A DNA stretch of 64,000 nt from Brasilonema sennae CENA114 (lineage in GTDB: Bacteria; Cyanobacteriota; Cyanobacteriia; Cyanobacteriales; Nostocaceae). A program made the translations under genes and the position numbers. Under the pieces are notes generated by a model. The model searched no databases. It worked only from the letters and a program-made list of their open reading frames with translations, and was not told the origin of the DNA. Positions within the stretch are counted from its first letter, which is position 1; each line of letters starts with the position of its first letter. The stretch lies in NCBI RefSeq assembly GCF_006968745.1, contig NZ_CP030118.1, positions 6,220,284 to 6,284,283 of the forward strand. The letters are read 5' to 3'. Below, one piece after another: positions 34,507-43,078 of the stretch.

Positions 34507-35472
34507 TTACGGATTAGTCTTGCTCTTTAGGAAGGTAGCTATCATGCCCAAAGCCGCCTCCGCTGCGTTCAGTGTTCCGACGTTCCCCGGAAAGACGTGC
34601 GTCATTCCCTCCCACACGTGAGCCGTCACATCGACCTCCTCGGCATGGGCACGCTTGGCATAGCGGCGCGTGTCATCGAGAAGCACCTCACTCGTTCCGA
34701 CGTGAATTTGAATCGAAGGCAGGTCAGTGAAACTGCCGTAAAGCGGCGAGACCAGAGGATCGTTTGGCTCGTGCCCGTTCAGGTAGCTCGCGCTAGCCAT
34801 TGACAGCACCTCTCTCGTCAACAGTGGATCGTCGTCTGCGTGATCCTGTAAACTCAGTCCTGTCAAAGCCAGGTCTGTCCAGGGCGACATCACAACGGCA
34901 GCGGAAGGAGCGACGCTACCGCGTGCAAGAGCATCGGATTGTGCGATCGCCAGCAGGACGAGAGCCAAACCACCACCCGCTGAGTCACCGACGATCGCGA
35001 TCTTCTGGGTGCCCTGTTCGACGAGTCCGCGATAAGCCGCCTTCGCATCGTCCAAGGCGGCTGGGAAGGGGTGTTCTGGCGCGAGTCTGTAGTCCGCGAC
35101 GAACGTGGATACGCTCGTGCGCACAGCGACCTGACCGGCGAGATGCCGATAGGCGTGTGCCGAACCTTGCACATAGGCTCCTCCGTGAAGATAGAGGATG
35201 GCGACGCCCGGACGTGGGTTCTGCGGGTGGCACCAAACGCCTGGCACACCCCCGACTGTACCCTGCTCGTAGCTGACACCCGACGCGTCCGGGGTTTTCT
35301 CCTGGATCTCGTCGAAGGCACCGCGAGCATCCGATCCGCTCAACTTGCCTTTGGAGGAAGCAGCCTCCGTCCGCATCACAGCGACGGTCTCGCCATCCTT
35401 TTCGGTGAGCGGATGGCGGATCTCGACTGCATCAGCATTGTTGTGTTTAAGCTTCTTACTGTCGGACTGCAT
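34507..35472 (-). CDS. HSL-family alpha/beta hydrolase (esterase/lipase)
   Basis: This 321-residue esterase of the hormone-sensitive-lipase family has the oxyanion motif YLHGGAYVQGS, the nucleophile in VGDSAGGGLAL, the acid in the EVLLDD region and His in GMTHVFPG. I place the start at the ATG at 35472, preceded by GGAGAG; the frame is open to 35586. Codon use is GC-rich (many CGC, GCG, GAC), unlike the surrounding genes, which suggests transfer from a high-GC bacterium. Confidence 0.8.
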   Translation of the reverse strand: MQSDSKKLKHNNADAVEIRHPLTEKDGETVAVMRTEAASSKGKLSGSDARGAFDEIQEKTPDASGVSYEQGTVGGVPGVWCHPQNPRPGVAILYLHGGAYVQGSAHAYRHLAGQVAVRTSVSTFVADYRLAPEHPFPAALDDAKAAYRGLVEQGTQKIAIVGDSAGGGLALVLLAIAQSDALARGSVAPSAAVVMSPWTDLALTGLSLQDHADDDPLLTREVLSMASASYLNGHEPNDPLVSPLYGSFTDLPSIQIHVGTSEVLLDDTRRYAKRAHAEEVDVTAHVWEGMTHVFPGNVGTLNAAEAALGMIATFLKSKTNP

Positions 35473-35624
35473 CGTTTCTCTCCATTGCTTGGCAACAATT
35501 GCTTCATGGCGTTGCTGATTTGGTAATGATCTAGCTATCTCAAAGGCAGATTCCTTCGTGGAAAAAGCATTACTTTTCAGCAACAACTTGCTTCATAAGT
35601 ATCCATAACGACCAGATTGTCAGT

Positions 35625-36401
35625 TCAAAGCATTTGCACACCACCACTGACAGGCAAATAAGCCCCGGTGATAAAGTTTGCTTGCTCAGAGGCTAATAAC
35701 AGGATTGCGCTGGCAATATCTTCCGGCAGTCCGTTGCGTCGGAGGGGAACCTGTTGGGCAGAAGCGTCTTTCTGCTCCTGCGGTAGCCATTGCGTGGCAT
35801 CCGTTAGGGTCAAGCCAGGAGAGACGATATTAGCCCGAATACCATAGGGACCGAGTTCTAACGCCAAGCTTTTGACAAACGCATCGAGTCCAGATTTTGC
35901 TGTGCTGTGGGCAGACAGCCCTTCACTGGGGGTTCGAGATGCGCCACTGCTAACGACAACAATGCAACCGCGTTTTTGTTCAATCATTGATGGAACAACT
36001 GCTTTGCAAGGAAAAAAAGTACCTTTGAGTTCACCGAGCAATTTGGCTTCAAAATCTTCCCAGGGAGTATCGATAAACGAGGATGCAAAAAAGGCAGCAT
36101 TGGCGTTAGCTACGAGGGTATCAATCGAACCAAATGCCTCTACAACCTGTTGCACCATTGCTTCAACCTGCTGGTGATCTCTGACATCCGCTTTGACTGG
36201 CAGTGCTTTGCCCCCGCTTGATGTAATTTCATCCACGACTTCCTGAGCGGCTACTTCGTTGGTGTAGTAGTTAACTCCAACAGCAGCCCCGTGACGACCG
36301 AGCAGCTTAGCGGTTGCAGCACCAATCCCACGACTGGCACCTGTAACGAGAACGACGCGATCGCGCATTAGTTGGTTGGTTTGAGGTTGTGTTGTAGCCA
36401 T
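35625..36401 (-). CDS. Short-chain dehydrogenase/reductase with altered active site
   Basis: This 258-residue classical SDR has TGASRGIGAA for cofactor binding, NANA in place of NNAG, Ser in VVVSSGASR and a C-terminal PVSGGVQML. At the catalytic YxxxK place it reads H165-S-T-A-K169, so the Tyr that donates the proton is replaced by His. Activity as a normal carbonyl reductase is therefore uncertain. It is 62 bp from the YciI-like gene on its downstream side. Confidence 0.8.
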   Translation of the reverse strand: MATTQPQTNQLMRDRVVLVTGASRGIGAATAKLLGRHGAAVGVNYYTNEVAAQEVVDEITSSGGKALPVKADVRDHQQVEAMVQQVVEAFGSIDTLVANANAAFFASSFIDTPWEDFEAKLLGELKGTFFPCKAVVPSMIEQKRGCIVVVSSGASRTPSEGLSAHSTAKSGLDAFVKSLALELGPYGIRANIVSPGLTLTDATQWLPQEQKDASAQQVPLRRNGLPEDIASAILLLASEQANFITGAYLPVSGGVQML

Positions 36402-36462
36402 CAGGTTTTAACTCTTCTATGTGACACTTAGTGAGTTTTCAGTCAGATAAATGTAACCTTGA

Positions 36463-36762
36463 TCAGGACTTCTTCGCAAATGCTGGATACGGCGCGAGCG
36501 GTAAGATCTGGTAGTCAGCGTAATCAACCTTAATCAGTGGAAAACTATCGATCATCTTTTGCAGATGCTCCGGTGACTCCGCTTCAAAGAGAACGGCTGC
36601 GCCGCGGTTTTTCGTGTCCAGCGCCCACACTTGACGGAGACCTCCCTCCGCGTAAAGGACTTGCGCTTGCGCCTGCTCTTCGAGTTCCCGTTTCTGGAAG
36701 TCAGAGGGCATTCCATCAGTCTCGAATTTCTGTTTGGGCGTGAAGATAACAAGATATTGCAT
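36463..36762 (-). CDS. YciI / muconolactone-isomerase-like small protein, copy A
   Basis: This 99-residue dimeric alpha-beta-barrel-type protein reads MQYLVIFTPKQK, then GGLRQVWALDTKNRGAAVLF, EAESPEHLQKMIDSFPLIKV and ILPLAPYPAF. The pattern fits YciI or muconolactone-isomerase-like families, whose members are small isomerases or ligand binders. Copy B at 38.1 kb is about three-quarters identical, and the similarity continues some 40 bp past the stop codon, so the duplication was a DNA-level event. Confidence 0.7.
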   Translation of the reverse strand: MQYLVIFTPKQKFETDGMPSDFQKRELEEQAQAQVLYAEGGLRQVWALDTKNRGAAVLFEAESPEHLQKMIDSFPLIKVDYADYQILPLAPYPAFAKKS

Positions 36763-36968
36763 AGGACACTTCTGTTTAGCTTAGTTGGTTGTGAAAACCG
36801 GACAAAAAAAGAGGCATACCGCAAATTTTATTAGCGGGATAGTTTCAGACATCAACTCATGCGAAAATACAGTCCTAGGATGCTTTGTGGGCTCAGCGCG
36901 TTAGTTTTCGTTCCGCTACTACCACATCCCCTAAGAGCAGTTGCTTAAAGCAAACTTTTTGTTACGCT

Positions 36969-37394
36969 TCAGTCAGAAAGTGGCACAGTCCCTGTGTTGT
37001 GGAAAGCGGTAATCTGCCAGGTGTTCTCCTTGCGGGTTGTTACGGCTGTCCAGACACCTATATTTTCTATTCGATGTACTTCATCAGGACTCTTCTGTCC
37101 AGTAGTTTCCCAAGTGGTATGTGCGACTGCCACATCCGGGGTCAGGAATTTAATTTGGGTGTCAGTAATAGTCATCTGGTTATCGCTTAAGAACGACGCC
37201 AGCGCCTGCGCGTGTCCTTGTTTCGCCTCGGTTCGCCCTTTATACCAACGACCTAGGACGTCCACGAAATCGATATCCTCGGCAAACAACGTCGCCAAGT
37301 GCTCCGCATCTTTAGCGTTCCACGCCTCGGCAAACGTTGTCATCACTGCTTTGATTGCCGCTTCATCCTTTGCACTGGTTTCTGTTGTAGACAT
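36969..37394 (-). CDS. SgcJ/EcaC-family SnoaL-like protein
   Basis: This 141-residue NTF2-fold protein of the SgcJ/EcaC (DUF4440-like) group begins DEAAIKAVMTTFAEAWNAKD and has LATLFAEDIDFVDVLGRWYKG and VAVAHTTWETTGQ, closing with WQITAFHNTGTVPL. Such proteins occur beside oxidoreductases and probably bind small ligands; no reaction can be assigned. An ATG with AGGAGAAT upstream starts it. It lies 19 bp downstream of the NAD(P)H-binding gene, so the two are cotranscribed. Confidence 0.8.
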   Translation of the reverse strand: MSTTETSAKDEAAIKAVMTTFAEAWNAKDAEHLATLFAEDIDFVDVLGRWYKGRTEAKQGHAQALASFLSDNQMTITDTQIKFLTPDVAVAHTTWETTGQKSPDEVHRIENIGVWTAVTTRKENTWQITAFHNTGTVPLSD

Positions 37395-37413
37395 AATGAT
37401 TCTCCTAACTAAC

Positions 37414-38037
37414 TTAGCTATTTGCGATCGTCACGGCTTGATGGAGGTATTCGTTACTGGAAAGCTGGGCAAGCATGAAGTCAGCCAGATCGGCACGGGT
37501 AATCTTATGCGCCTTCTCGCCCGTTTCGGGATCGAAGACTCGAACGTTCCCCTTGGCGGGGTCGTCGGTGAGGATGGCTGGGCGAAGAATCACCCAGTCC
37601 AGACCGCTCGATTCGACAGCAGACTCCATTGCCGCTTTGTCCTTGTCCGCACCGCGCAAAAAGGTGGAAACAAGTAAGCGCTCATAAAAGGTGGTATTCG
37701 CCTCACTATCCCCTTCGCCAATCATGGAAGTTACCACCAGACGGCGTACATCGTTTCGCTGCATGGCAGTGATGATTGTGTTGGCGGCACTCGATTCGAG
37801 CGTGGTTTCCTTGTAAGGTGTTTTGCCGCCGATCGTGTCAAGCACCGCGTCTTGACCGAGAACTGCTGCGTCCATTGTGGCACTGTCGGTAGCATCCCCT
37901 TCGATGACGCGAACATCCGAGACTTCGTATTCGTCAGCTTTGTGAACGAAGGCCGTGACCTGGTGTCCAGCGGACACAGCCTGTTCGACTACAGCTCTAC
38001 CGGTCTTGCCGGCGGCTCCTATGACGAGGACTTTCAT
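37414..38037 (-). CDS. NAD(P)H-binding atypical SDR
   Basis: This 207-residue protein has the NAD(P)-binding motif VIGAAGKTGRAVVEQAV, a DATD motif after the second strand and LDWVILRPAILTD near the C-terminus. These mark the NAD(P)H-binding (BVR-B/flavin-reductase-like) group. It probably reduces a small molecule or senses redox state. It forms a two-gene unit with the SgcJ-like gene and follows YciI-like copy B. GC-rich codons point to recent transfer. Confidence 0.8.
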   Translation of the reverse strand: MKVLVIGAAGKTGRAVVEQAVSAGHQVTAFVHKADEYEVSDVRVIEGDATDSATMDAAVLGQDAVLDTIGGKTPYKETTLESSAANTIITAMQRNDVRRLVVTSMIGEGDSEANTTFYERLLVSTFLRGADKDKAAMESAVESSGLDWVILRPAILTDDPAKGNVRVFDPETGEKAHKITRADLADFMLAQLSSNEYLHQAVTIANS

Positions 38038-38096
38038 AGTTCAATGCTCCTATGTAATGCTGAGTGGGTTTTCCGGTCAGAGAAATGCGACCTTGA

Positions 38097-38396
38097 TCAG
38101 GACTTCTCTGCGAATGCTGGATCTGGCGCGAGCGGGAAGACCTGGGTGTTAGAGTAGTCAGCTTTGATCAGTGGAAAGCTGGCGATGATCTCTTGCAGAT
38201 GCTCTGGTGACTCCGCTTCAAAGAGAACGGCTGCACCGTGGTCTCTCTCGCCCAGCACCCACGATTGACGCAGAAGTCCTTCCATGTAGAGATCTTTCGC
38301 TCGCGCCTCTTCCCCGCGTAACAATTGCGGGAAGTCAGAGGGCATTTCAGCGCTTCCAATTTTTTGTTTCGGTGTGAAGATCACAAGATATTGCAT
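38097..38396 (-). CDS. YciI / muconolactone-isomerase-like small protein, copy B
   Basis: A 99-residue paralogue of the protein at 36.5 kb: same start MQYLVIFTPKQK, then LLRQSWVLGERDHGAAVLF and EAESPEHLQEIIASFPLIKA. It is the first gene of the island next to the LysR regulator and so the most likely direct target of it. The middle third differs most from copy A, which suggests selection for different ligands or simple drift. Confidence 0.7.
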   Translation of the reverse strand: MQYLVIFTPKQKIGSAEMPSDFPQLLRGEEARAKDLYMEGLLRQSWVLGERDHGAAVLFEAESPEHLQEIIASFPLIKADYSNTQVFPLAPDPAFAEKS

Positions 38397-38726
38397 ATGA
38401 GACCTCTATTTAGCTTACTTAAAGACTCTGATCCAATCGGAAGTCAAAAGGGTAACACGAACGGTGTTTTTCAAACGGGCTTTCATTTCGGTGGCAACTG
38501 AGTGTGCGCTGGGATGCTCAAAACAATGTGAACCCACCGTAGTATTTTTCGTTCAAGGCTTGATTTCACAAAGTACGATTGCTTCAATTTAAAGTTTCCT
38601 CTGTATTTAACATCTCCCAGTATGATTAATCAACTTATACAGATAAAGGTAGTTTTTATGAATTGATTGTTTGTAATATTGAACAATGGCAGAGTGCAGA
38701 TACTCTCATCGGAGTTAGTGCAGGTT
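38397..38726. promoter_or_regulatory. Divergent control region between the island and LysR gene
   Basis: A 330-bp AT-richer gap separates the first island gene from the divergent LysR gene, the standard layout for LysR autoregulation and target activation. No clear T-N11-A palindrome could be fixed by eye. A short frame upstream of the LysR start is part of the same open frame and not a separate gene. Confidence 0.4.
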
Positions 38727-39611
38727 ATGGACGATTTAAATGCTGTTTTAGTATTTCTCAAAGTCGCGGAACTGGGAGGATTTGTCGCAGCCGCGCGATC
38801 GCTAGACTTGCCTAAATCTACCGTCAGTCTGAAAGTCAATAAGCTAGAGCAACGGCTAGGAGTCCGATTATTTCATCGCACGACGCGGCGGGTTTCTTTA
38901 ACTGAAGAAGGACGACTGTATTACAAAAACTGTTTACCTATTCTCGATGCGTTACATGATGGTGATGATGCGATCGCGAGCCTCCAGGGGCATCCGCAAG
39001 GCACTGTGCGAGTGACAGCCACCATGTTGTTTGTGCAGTCTGTTCTCGCACCCAATTTGCCGGAGTTTCTGCTGATCTACCCTGATATTCGAGTGATTCT
39101 CAATGCCACGACTGAATACAAGGATATTGTGAAGGAAGGGTATGATCTAGCGATTCGGATTGGGGAATTGGACGATTCAACCCTGATCATGCGACGGATT
39201 AGCACAGGTCGTCAGAAACTCTTTGCCAGCGCAACCTATCTCAAAACCGCTGGGGAACCAAGAGCAATTGCTGATTTGACCAGTCATACGCTGCTTTGTA
39301 TGGCTCATCATCAGAACGAAGTGAGCTGGACATTGGATAATAAACAGCACGAAACAGTAACGCTCTCCTTTCATCCACGACTACTCAGCAATGACGTTGC
39401 CCCCATTTATCAAGCAATCGTTGCTGGAGTAGGGATTGGGCTGCTACCGGAATTTCTGTTTCAGCAGCAGTTACACGGTGGGGATATAGTAAACGTCTTA
39501 CCCCAGTGGTCATCAGCTCCGGTCCCGATTAACGGACTTTACCCCAGTCGAAAATATCTCCCAATGAAAGTCAAAGTCTTTCTAGAGTTTCTTGAGCAAA
39601 AGATGCGCTAA
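38727..39611 (+). CDS. LysR-family transcriptional regulator
   Basis: This 294-residue regulator has an N-terminal winged helix-turn-helix (VLVFLKVAELGGFVAAARSL, KSTVSLKVNKLEQRLGVRLF, HRTTRRVSLTEEG). A co-inducer-binding domain of the type seen in DmlR-like proteins follows (FLLIYPDIRVIL, GIGLLPEFLF). I take the ATG at 38727; the frame is open from 38667. Position and orientation suggest it controls the divergent island genes in response to an aromatic or organic acid, which is inference. Confidence 0.88.
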   Translation: MDDLNAVLVFLKVAELGGFVAAARSLDLPKSTVSLKVNKLEQRLGVRLFHRTTRRVSLTEEGRLYYKNCLPILDALHDGDDAIASLQGHPQGTVRVTATMLFVQSVLAPNLPEFLLIYPDIRVILNATTEYKDIVKEGYDLAIRIGELDDSTLIMRRISTGRQKLFASATYLKTAGEPRAIADLTSHTLLCMAHHQNEVSWTLDNKQHETVTLSFHPRLLSNDVAPIYQAIVAGVGIGLLPEFLFQQQLHGGDIVNVLPQWSSAPVPINGLYPSRKYLPMKVKVFLEFLEQKMR

Positions 39612-39660
39612 AACTTACATATCGAGAGCGGGTGACGCTGCACAAAGCAGCGCTGGGAGA

Positions 39661-39804
39661 GAAGGTTCCCCCGATTTGTAACGTGGACGTCCCTGATTCT
39701 GTCGAATCTTGTGGGCGGGAGCTTACGATTTAGAAGGTTCCCCCGATTTGTAACGTGGACGTCCCTGATTCTGTCGAATCTTGTGGGCGGGAGCTTACGA
39801 TTTA
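39661..39804. repeat. Exact tandem duplication of a 72-bp unit
   Basis: Positions 39661-39732 and 39733-39804 are identical over 72 bp (start GAAGGTTCCCCCGATTTG). No frame, terminator or tRNA is evident in the unit. Perfect identity means a recent event. Confidence 0.95.
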
Positions 39805-39931
39805 GCTAGAGTTGGATTGGGATTGCTCAAGCATCATCAAGCTGGTTGATTCTGGCAGCTAGAGTTAGTAAATATACTGACCAATTCATTGAAGAATTGA
39901 TAGTCAACACAGAAGGGAAAACCAAATTAAG

Positions 39932-39962
39932 AAAAAGCTCCTGCTTTGATACAGGAGCTTTT
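39932..39962 (-). terminator. Terminator of psbD-psbC
   Basis: AAAAGCTCCTG and CAGGAGCTTTT form an 11-bp stem with an 8-base loop and T runs on both sides, 35 bp beyond the psbC stop. It can also stop transcription from the LysR side. Confidence 0.8.
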
Positions 39963-39996
39963 CAAGTAAGTGATTGTCAGTGATAAAACAAATCTG

Positions 39997-41388
39997 TTAG
40001 TCGAGTTCGTTCATGAACAATACTGGCTCAGTTTCGCGGTTAATTCCCTTCTCAAAACCACCAGCTGCTGCACGAGCACGACCAGCGTGCCACCAGTGAC
40101 CGATGAGGAAGAAGAAAGCTAACACGAAGTGAGAAGTCGCCAACCAAGCACGGGGATTCACGTAGTTGAAGGAGTTAGGCTCCGTGATCACGCCACCCAC
40201 AGAGTTGATTGAACCGTTGGGAGCATGGGTCATGTACTCAGACGCACGACGAATTTGCCAAGGCTGAACGTCGTTCTTTACTTTATCCAAGTCAAGACCA
40301 TTGGGACCGCGCAGCGGCTCCAGCCAAGGACCACGGAAATCCCAGAAGCGCATGGTTTCACCACCAAAGATGATTTCACCACTGGGGGAGCGCATGAGGT
40401 ATTTACCTAGACCAGTTGGACCTTGAGCAGAAGCGACGTTAGCTCCCAGTTTTTGGTCACGCACTAAGAAGATGAAAGACTGAGCTTGAGATGCTTCAGC
40501 GTTTGTTGGTCCGTAAAATTCACTGGGGTAAACAGTGTTGTTGAACCAGACGAAGCAAGAAGCAATGAAAGCCATCAGAGATACAGCAGCTATGCTGTAG
40601 GAGAGGTAAGCCTCACCTGACCAGATTAAAGCGCGGCGTGCCCAACCAAAAGGCTTGGTAAGGATGTGGAAAATACCGCCAGAAATACAGATCAGAGCAA
40701 CCCAAATGTGACCGCCAATAACATCTTCCATGTTATCGACGCCGACGAGCCAGCCTTCTCCGCCGAATGGAGAAGTCACCAAATACCCGAAGATGACCGC
40801 CGGGTTCAGTGTTGGGTTGCTGATGACGCGAACATCACCACCGCCAGGTGCCCAAGTATCGTAGACACCACCAAAGAACATTGCCTTCAGCACCAACAGT
40901 AAGGCACCGCATCCCAAAATGATGAGGTGGAAACCGATGATGGTGGTCATTTTGTTCTTATCTTTCCAGTCGTAACCAAAGAATGAGGAATACTCTTCTA
41001 AGGTTTCTGGACCACGGATGGCGTGATAAATACCGCCGAAACCGAGTACAGCTGAGGAGATAAGGTGGAGTACACCGATCACAAAGTAGGGATAGGTGTT
41101 AATAATTTCACCACCAGGACCTACACCCCATCCCAAGGTAGCAAGGTGAGGTATCAGGATGCTGCCTTGCTCATATATGGGTTTTTCGGGAATGAAGTGA
41201 GCGACTTCAAACAAAGTCATCGCTCCGGCCCAAAATACAATCAAGCCAGCATGAGCAACGTGAGCACCCAGTAGTTTACCGGATAGGTTAATCAGACGGG
41301 CATTACCAGCCCACCAAGCAAACCCGGTGGAATCTTGGTCACGACCACCACCGAAAGCGATTGATCTATTATTAGAGAGCGTTACCAC
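39997..41388 (-). CDS. psbC: Photosystem II CP43 protein
   Basis: This 463-residue inner antenna of photosystem II has six membrane helices that bind chlorophyll a, and a large lumenal loop with the GGETMRFWDFRGPWLEPLRG block that reaches the Mn cluster. I start it at the GTG at 41388 (MVTLSNNRS), which overlaps the end of psbD by 17 bp, the known arrangement. Some positions differ from the sequences I remember (WWAGNARL for WWSGNARL, GGIFHIL for GGIWHIL, GHWWHAGR for GHLWHAGR), so a divergent copy is possible. Confidence 0.95.
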   Translation of the reverse strand: MVTLSNNRSIAFGGGRDQDSTGFAWWAGNARLINLSGKLLGAHVAHAGLIVFWAGAMTLFEVAHFIPEKPIYEQGSILIPHLATLGWGVGPGGEIINTYPYFVIGVLHLISSAVLGFGGIYHAIRGPETLEEYSSFFGYDWKDKNKMTTIIGFHLIILGCGALLLVLKAMFFGGVYDTWAPGGGDVRVISNPTLNPAVIFGYLVTSPFGGEGWLVGVDNMEDVIGGHIWVALICISGGIFHILTKPFGWARRALIWSGEAYLSYSIAAVSLMAFIASCFVWFNNTVYPSEFYGPTNAEASQAQSFIFLVRDQKLGANVASAQGPTGLGKYLMRSPSGEIIFGGETMRFWDFRGPWLEPLRGPNGLDLDKVKNDVQPWQIRRASEYMTHAPNGSINSVGGVITEPNSFNYVNPRAWLATSHFVLAFFFLIGHWWHAGRARAAAGGFEKGINRETEPVLFMNELD

Positions 41389-42430
41389 GTGGTAGTACCT
41401 CTTCAGGGAATACAAATTTTTCGTGAGGTTGATCAGCAGGAGCCATCCAAGCGCGGATACCCTCGTTGAGCAAAATGTTCTTGGTATAGAAAGTTTCAAA
41501 CTCTGGGTCTTCTGCCGCGCGCAATTCTTGCGACACGAAGTCATAAGCCCGCAGGTTGAGTGCTAAACCTACAATTCCTACTGCGCTCATCCACAAGCCT
41601 GTGACGGGCACAAACAGCATGAAGAAGTGCAACCAACGCTTGTTGGAGAAAGCAATTCCAAATATCTGTGACCAGAATCTGTTTGCTGTCACCATCGAGT
41701 AAGTTTCTTCAGATTGCGTAGGAGTGAACGCGGGGAAGGTGTTTGATCCTTCACCGTCTTCAAACAAGGTGTTTTCTACTGTTGCACCGTGGATCGCACA
41801 TAGCAGCGCTCCACCTAGTACTCCAGCTACTCCCATCATGTGGAAGGGGTTTAGTGTCCAGTTATGGAATCCTTGCAAGAACAGCAGGAAGCGGAAGATT
41901 GCTGCCACACCGAAGCTGGGTGCAAAGAACCAACTTGATTGTCCCAAGGGGTACATCAAAAACACACTCACGAACACTGCGATTGGAGCAGAGAATGCGA
42001 TCGCATTGTAAGGACGAATTCCCACCAACCGAGCGATCTCAAATTGCCGCAGCATGAAACCAATCAGCGCAAATGCTCCGTGCAGTGCTACGAATGGCCA
42101 CAGCCCTCCCAGTTGGAACCAACGGGTCAGGTCGCCTTGTGCTTCTGGTCCCCACAGCAGTAGTAACGAGTGTCCCATTGCGTCTGCTGGGGTCGATACT
42201 GCTACTGTCAGGAAGTTACATCCTTCTAAGTAAGATGATGCTATCCCGTGGGTGTACCAAGAGGTGACAAAAGTTGTACCGGTTAGCCAGCCGCCGAGTG
42301 CTAGGAAAGCGCAGGGGAACAGTAGTATTCCTGACCAACCTACGAATACGAAACGGTCTCGCTTTAACCAGTCGTCGAGAACGTCAAACCACCCTCGTTT
42401 TGACGGGGCGCGTCCTACTGCGATGGTCAT
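41372..42430 (-). CDS. psbD: Photosystem II D2 protein
   Basis: This 352-residue reaction-centre protein pairs with D1 and carries P680, pheophytin, QA and the non-heme iron ligands. The whole family sequence is present, from MTIAVGRAPSKRGWFDVLDD to FVFPEEVLPRGNAL. Most positions are canonical, but DAMGHSLLLLWGP and GAFALIGF differ from the usual DAFGHSLLFLWGP and GAFGLIGF. psbC follows with a 17-bp overlap and translational coupling. The upstream region to 42540 should hold the light-regulated promoter. Confidence 0.97.
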   Translation of the reverse strand: MTIAVGRAPSKRGWFDVLDDWLKRDRFVFVGWSGILLFPCAFLALGGWLTGTTFVTSWYTHGIASSYLEGCNFLTVAVSTPADAMGHSLLLLWGPEAQGDLTRWFQLGGLWPFVALHGAFALIGFMLRQFEIARLVGIRPYNAIAFSAPIAVFVSVFLMYPLGQSSWFFAPSFGVAAIFRFLLFLQGFHNWTLNPFHMMGVAGVLGGALLCAIHGATVENTLFEDGEGSNTFPAFTPTQSEETYSMVTANRFWSQIFGIAFSNKRWLHFFMLFVPVTGLWMSAVGIVGLALNLRAYDFVSQELRAAEDPEFETFYTKNILLNEGIRAWMAPADQPHEKFVFPEEVLPRGNAL

Positions 42431-42904
42431 CGGACTAAAATCCTCTTTTTACTAAAATTGCAACTTTTTTTGAGCAATTAACTTTTTTGTGACACTGACA
42501 GCAGCCATAGAGCTACTGACATTATGAGAGTATGTGGTATTAAGTCAGCATTTCTCACTTTTATATGTGTCACAAGAGTTTCCACCAGTTGGTTGTCCAG
42601 CTTGCGCAAACTTAATGATTCTTAATTTATCATATCAGCCCGCCTTTGTGCCTGATTTGCATGAAGAAATCTGGTATAAAGCACGAACCTACTTATTAAT
42701 ATCAATATCAGAAATTTTACAATCTGACACAACTTTTCTCAGAAAAGTTACAAATTTAAAGTTCTCAGCAATGAGTAGTCAGACCCTCGTGCCGGCTAGA
42801 AGCGCTTTATGGCGCTCTGCCAGCATAGGTCTTCCCCGGAGGATCTCAGGGGGATAGGCAACAATCTAGTTAAGAGTCTAATAAACAGGAATTAGGGTGG
42901 AAAT

Positions 42905-42985
42905 GTAAGGCTAAAGCCTACATTGGAACATCCTTTAAGAATCCCCGTGCATTTGTGCGCGGGAGTACGTCAAAGGCATAGGACA
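42905..42985. mobile_element. Likely right-end remnant of an IS200/IS605-type element
   Basis: AAAGCCTACATTGG, then AAGAATCCCCGTGC followed by a short GTGCGCGGG arm and a GTACGTCAAAG tail, resembles the 3' end of cyanobacterial IS200/IS605 tnpB elements: an imperfect hairpin at the element end. No transposase frame is left. The region 42431-42904 otherwise shows only the psbD promoter area. Confidence 0.35.
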
Positions 42986-43078
42986 TACCCGAAGGTGAGT
43001 AATCCGCTAAACTTGCAATACACCTGCTCTAATGGCAGACTTTGTAATGAGAAGATCTCACGCACCAAGGTAGTTCTA

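Noticed and set aside
34890..35526. Arg/Ser-rich frames of 146-158 codons in the HSL esterase gene
   Set aside because: High GC lengthens shadow frames; the esterase frame has the full catalytic motifs.
36631..37677. Plus-strand frames across the YciI, SgcJ-like and NAD(P)H-binding genes
   Set aside because: All are antisense to genes with clear motifs and ribosome sites.
42534..42857. 107-codon frame upstream of ycf4
   Set aside because: No ribosome site or family pattern; the region looks like psbD promoter DNA and the border of a mobile-element remnant.
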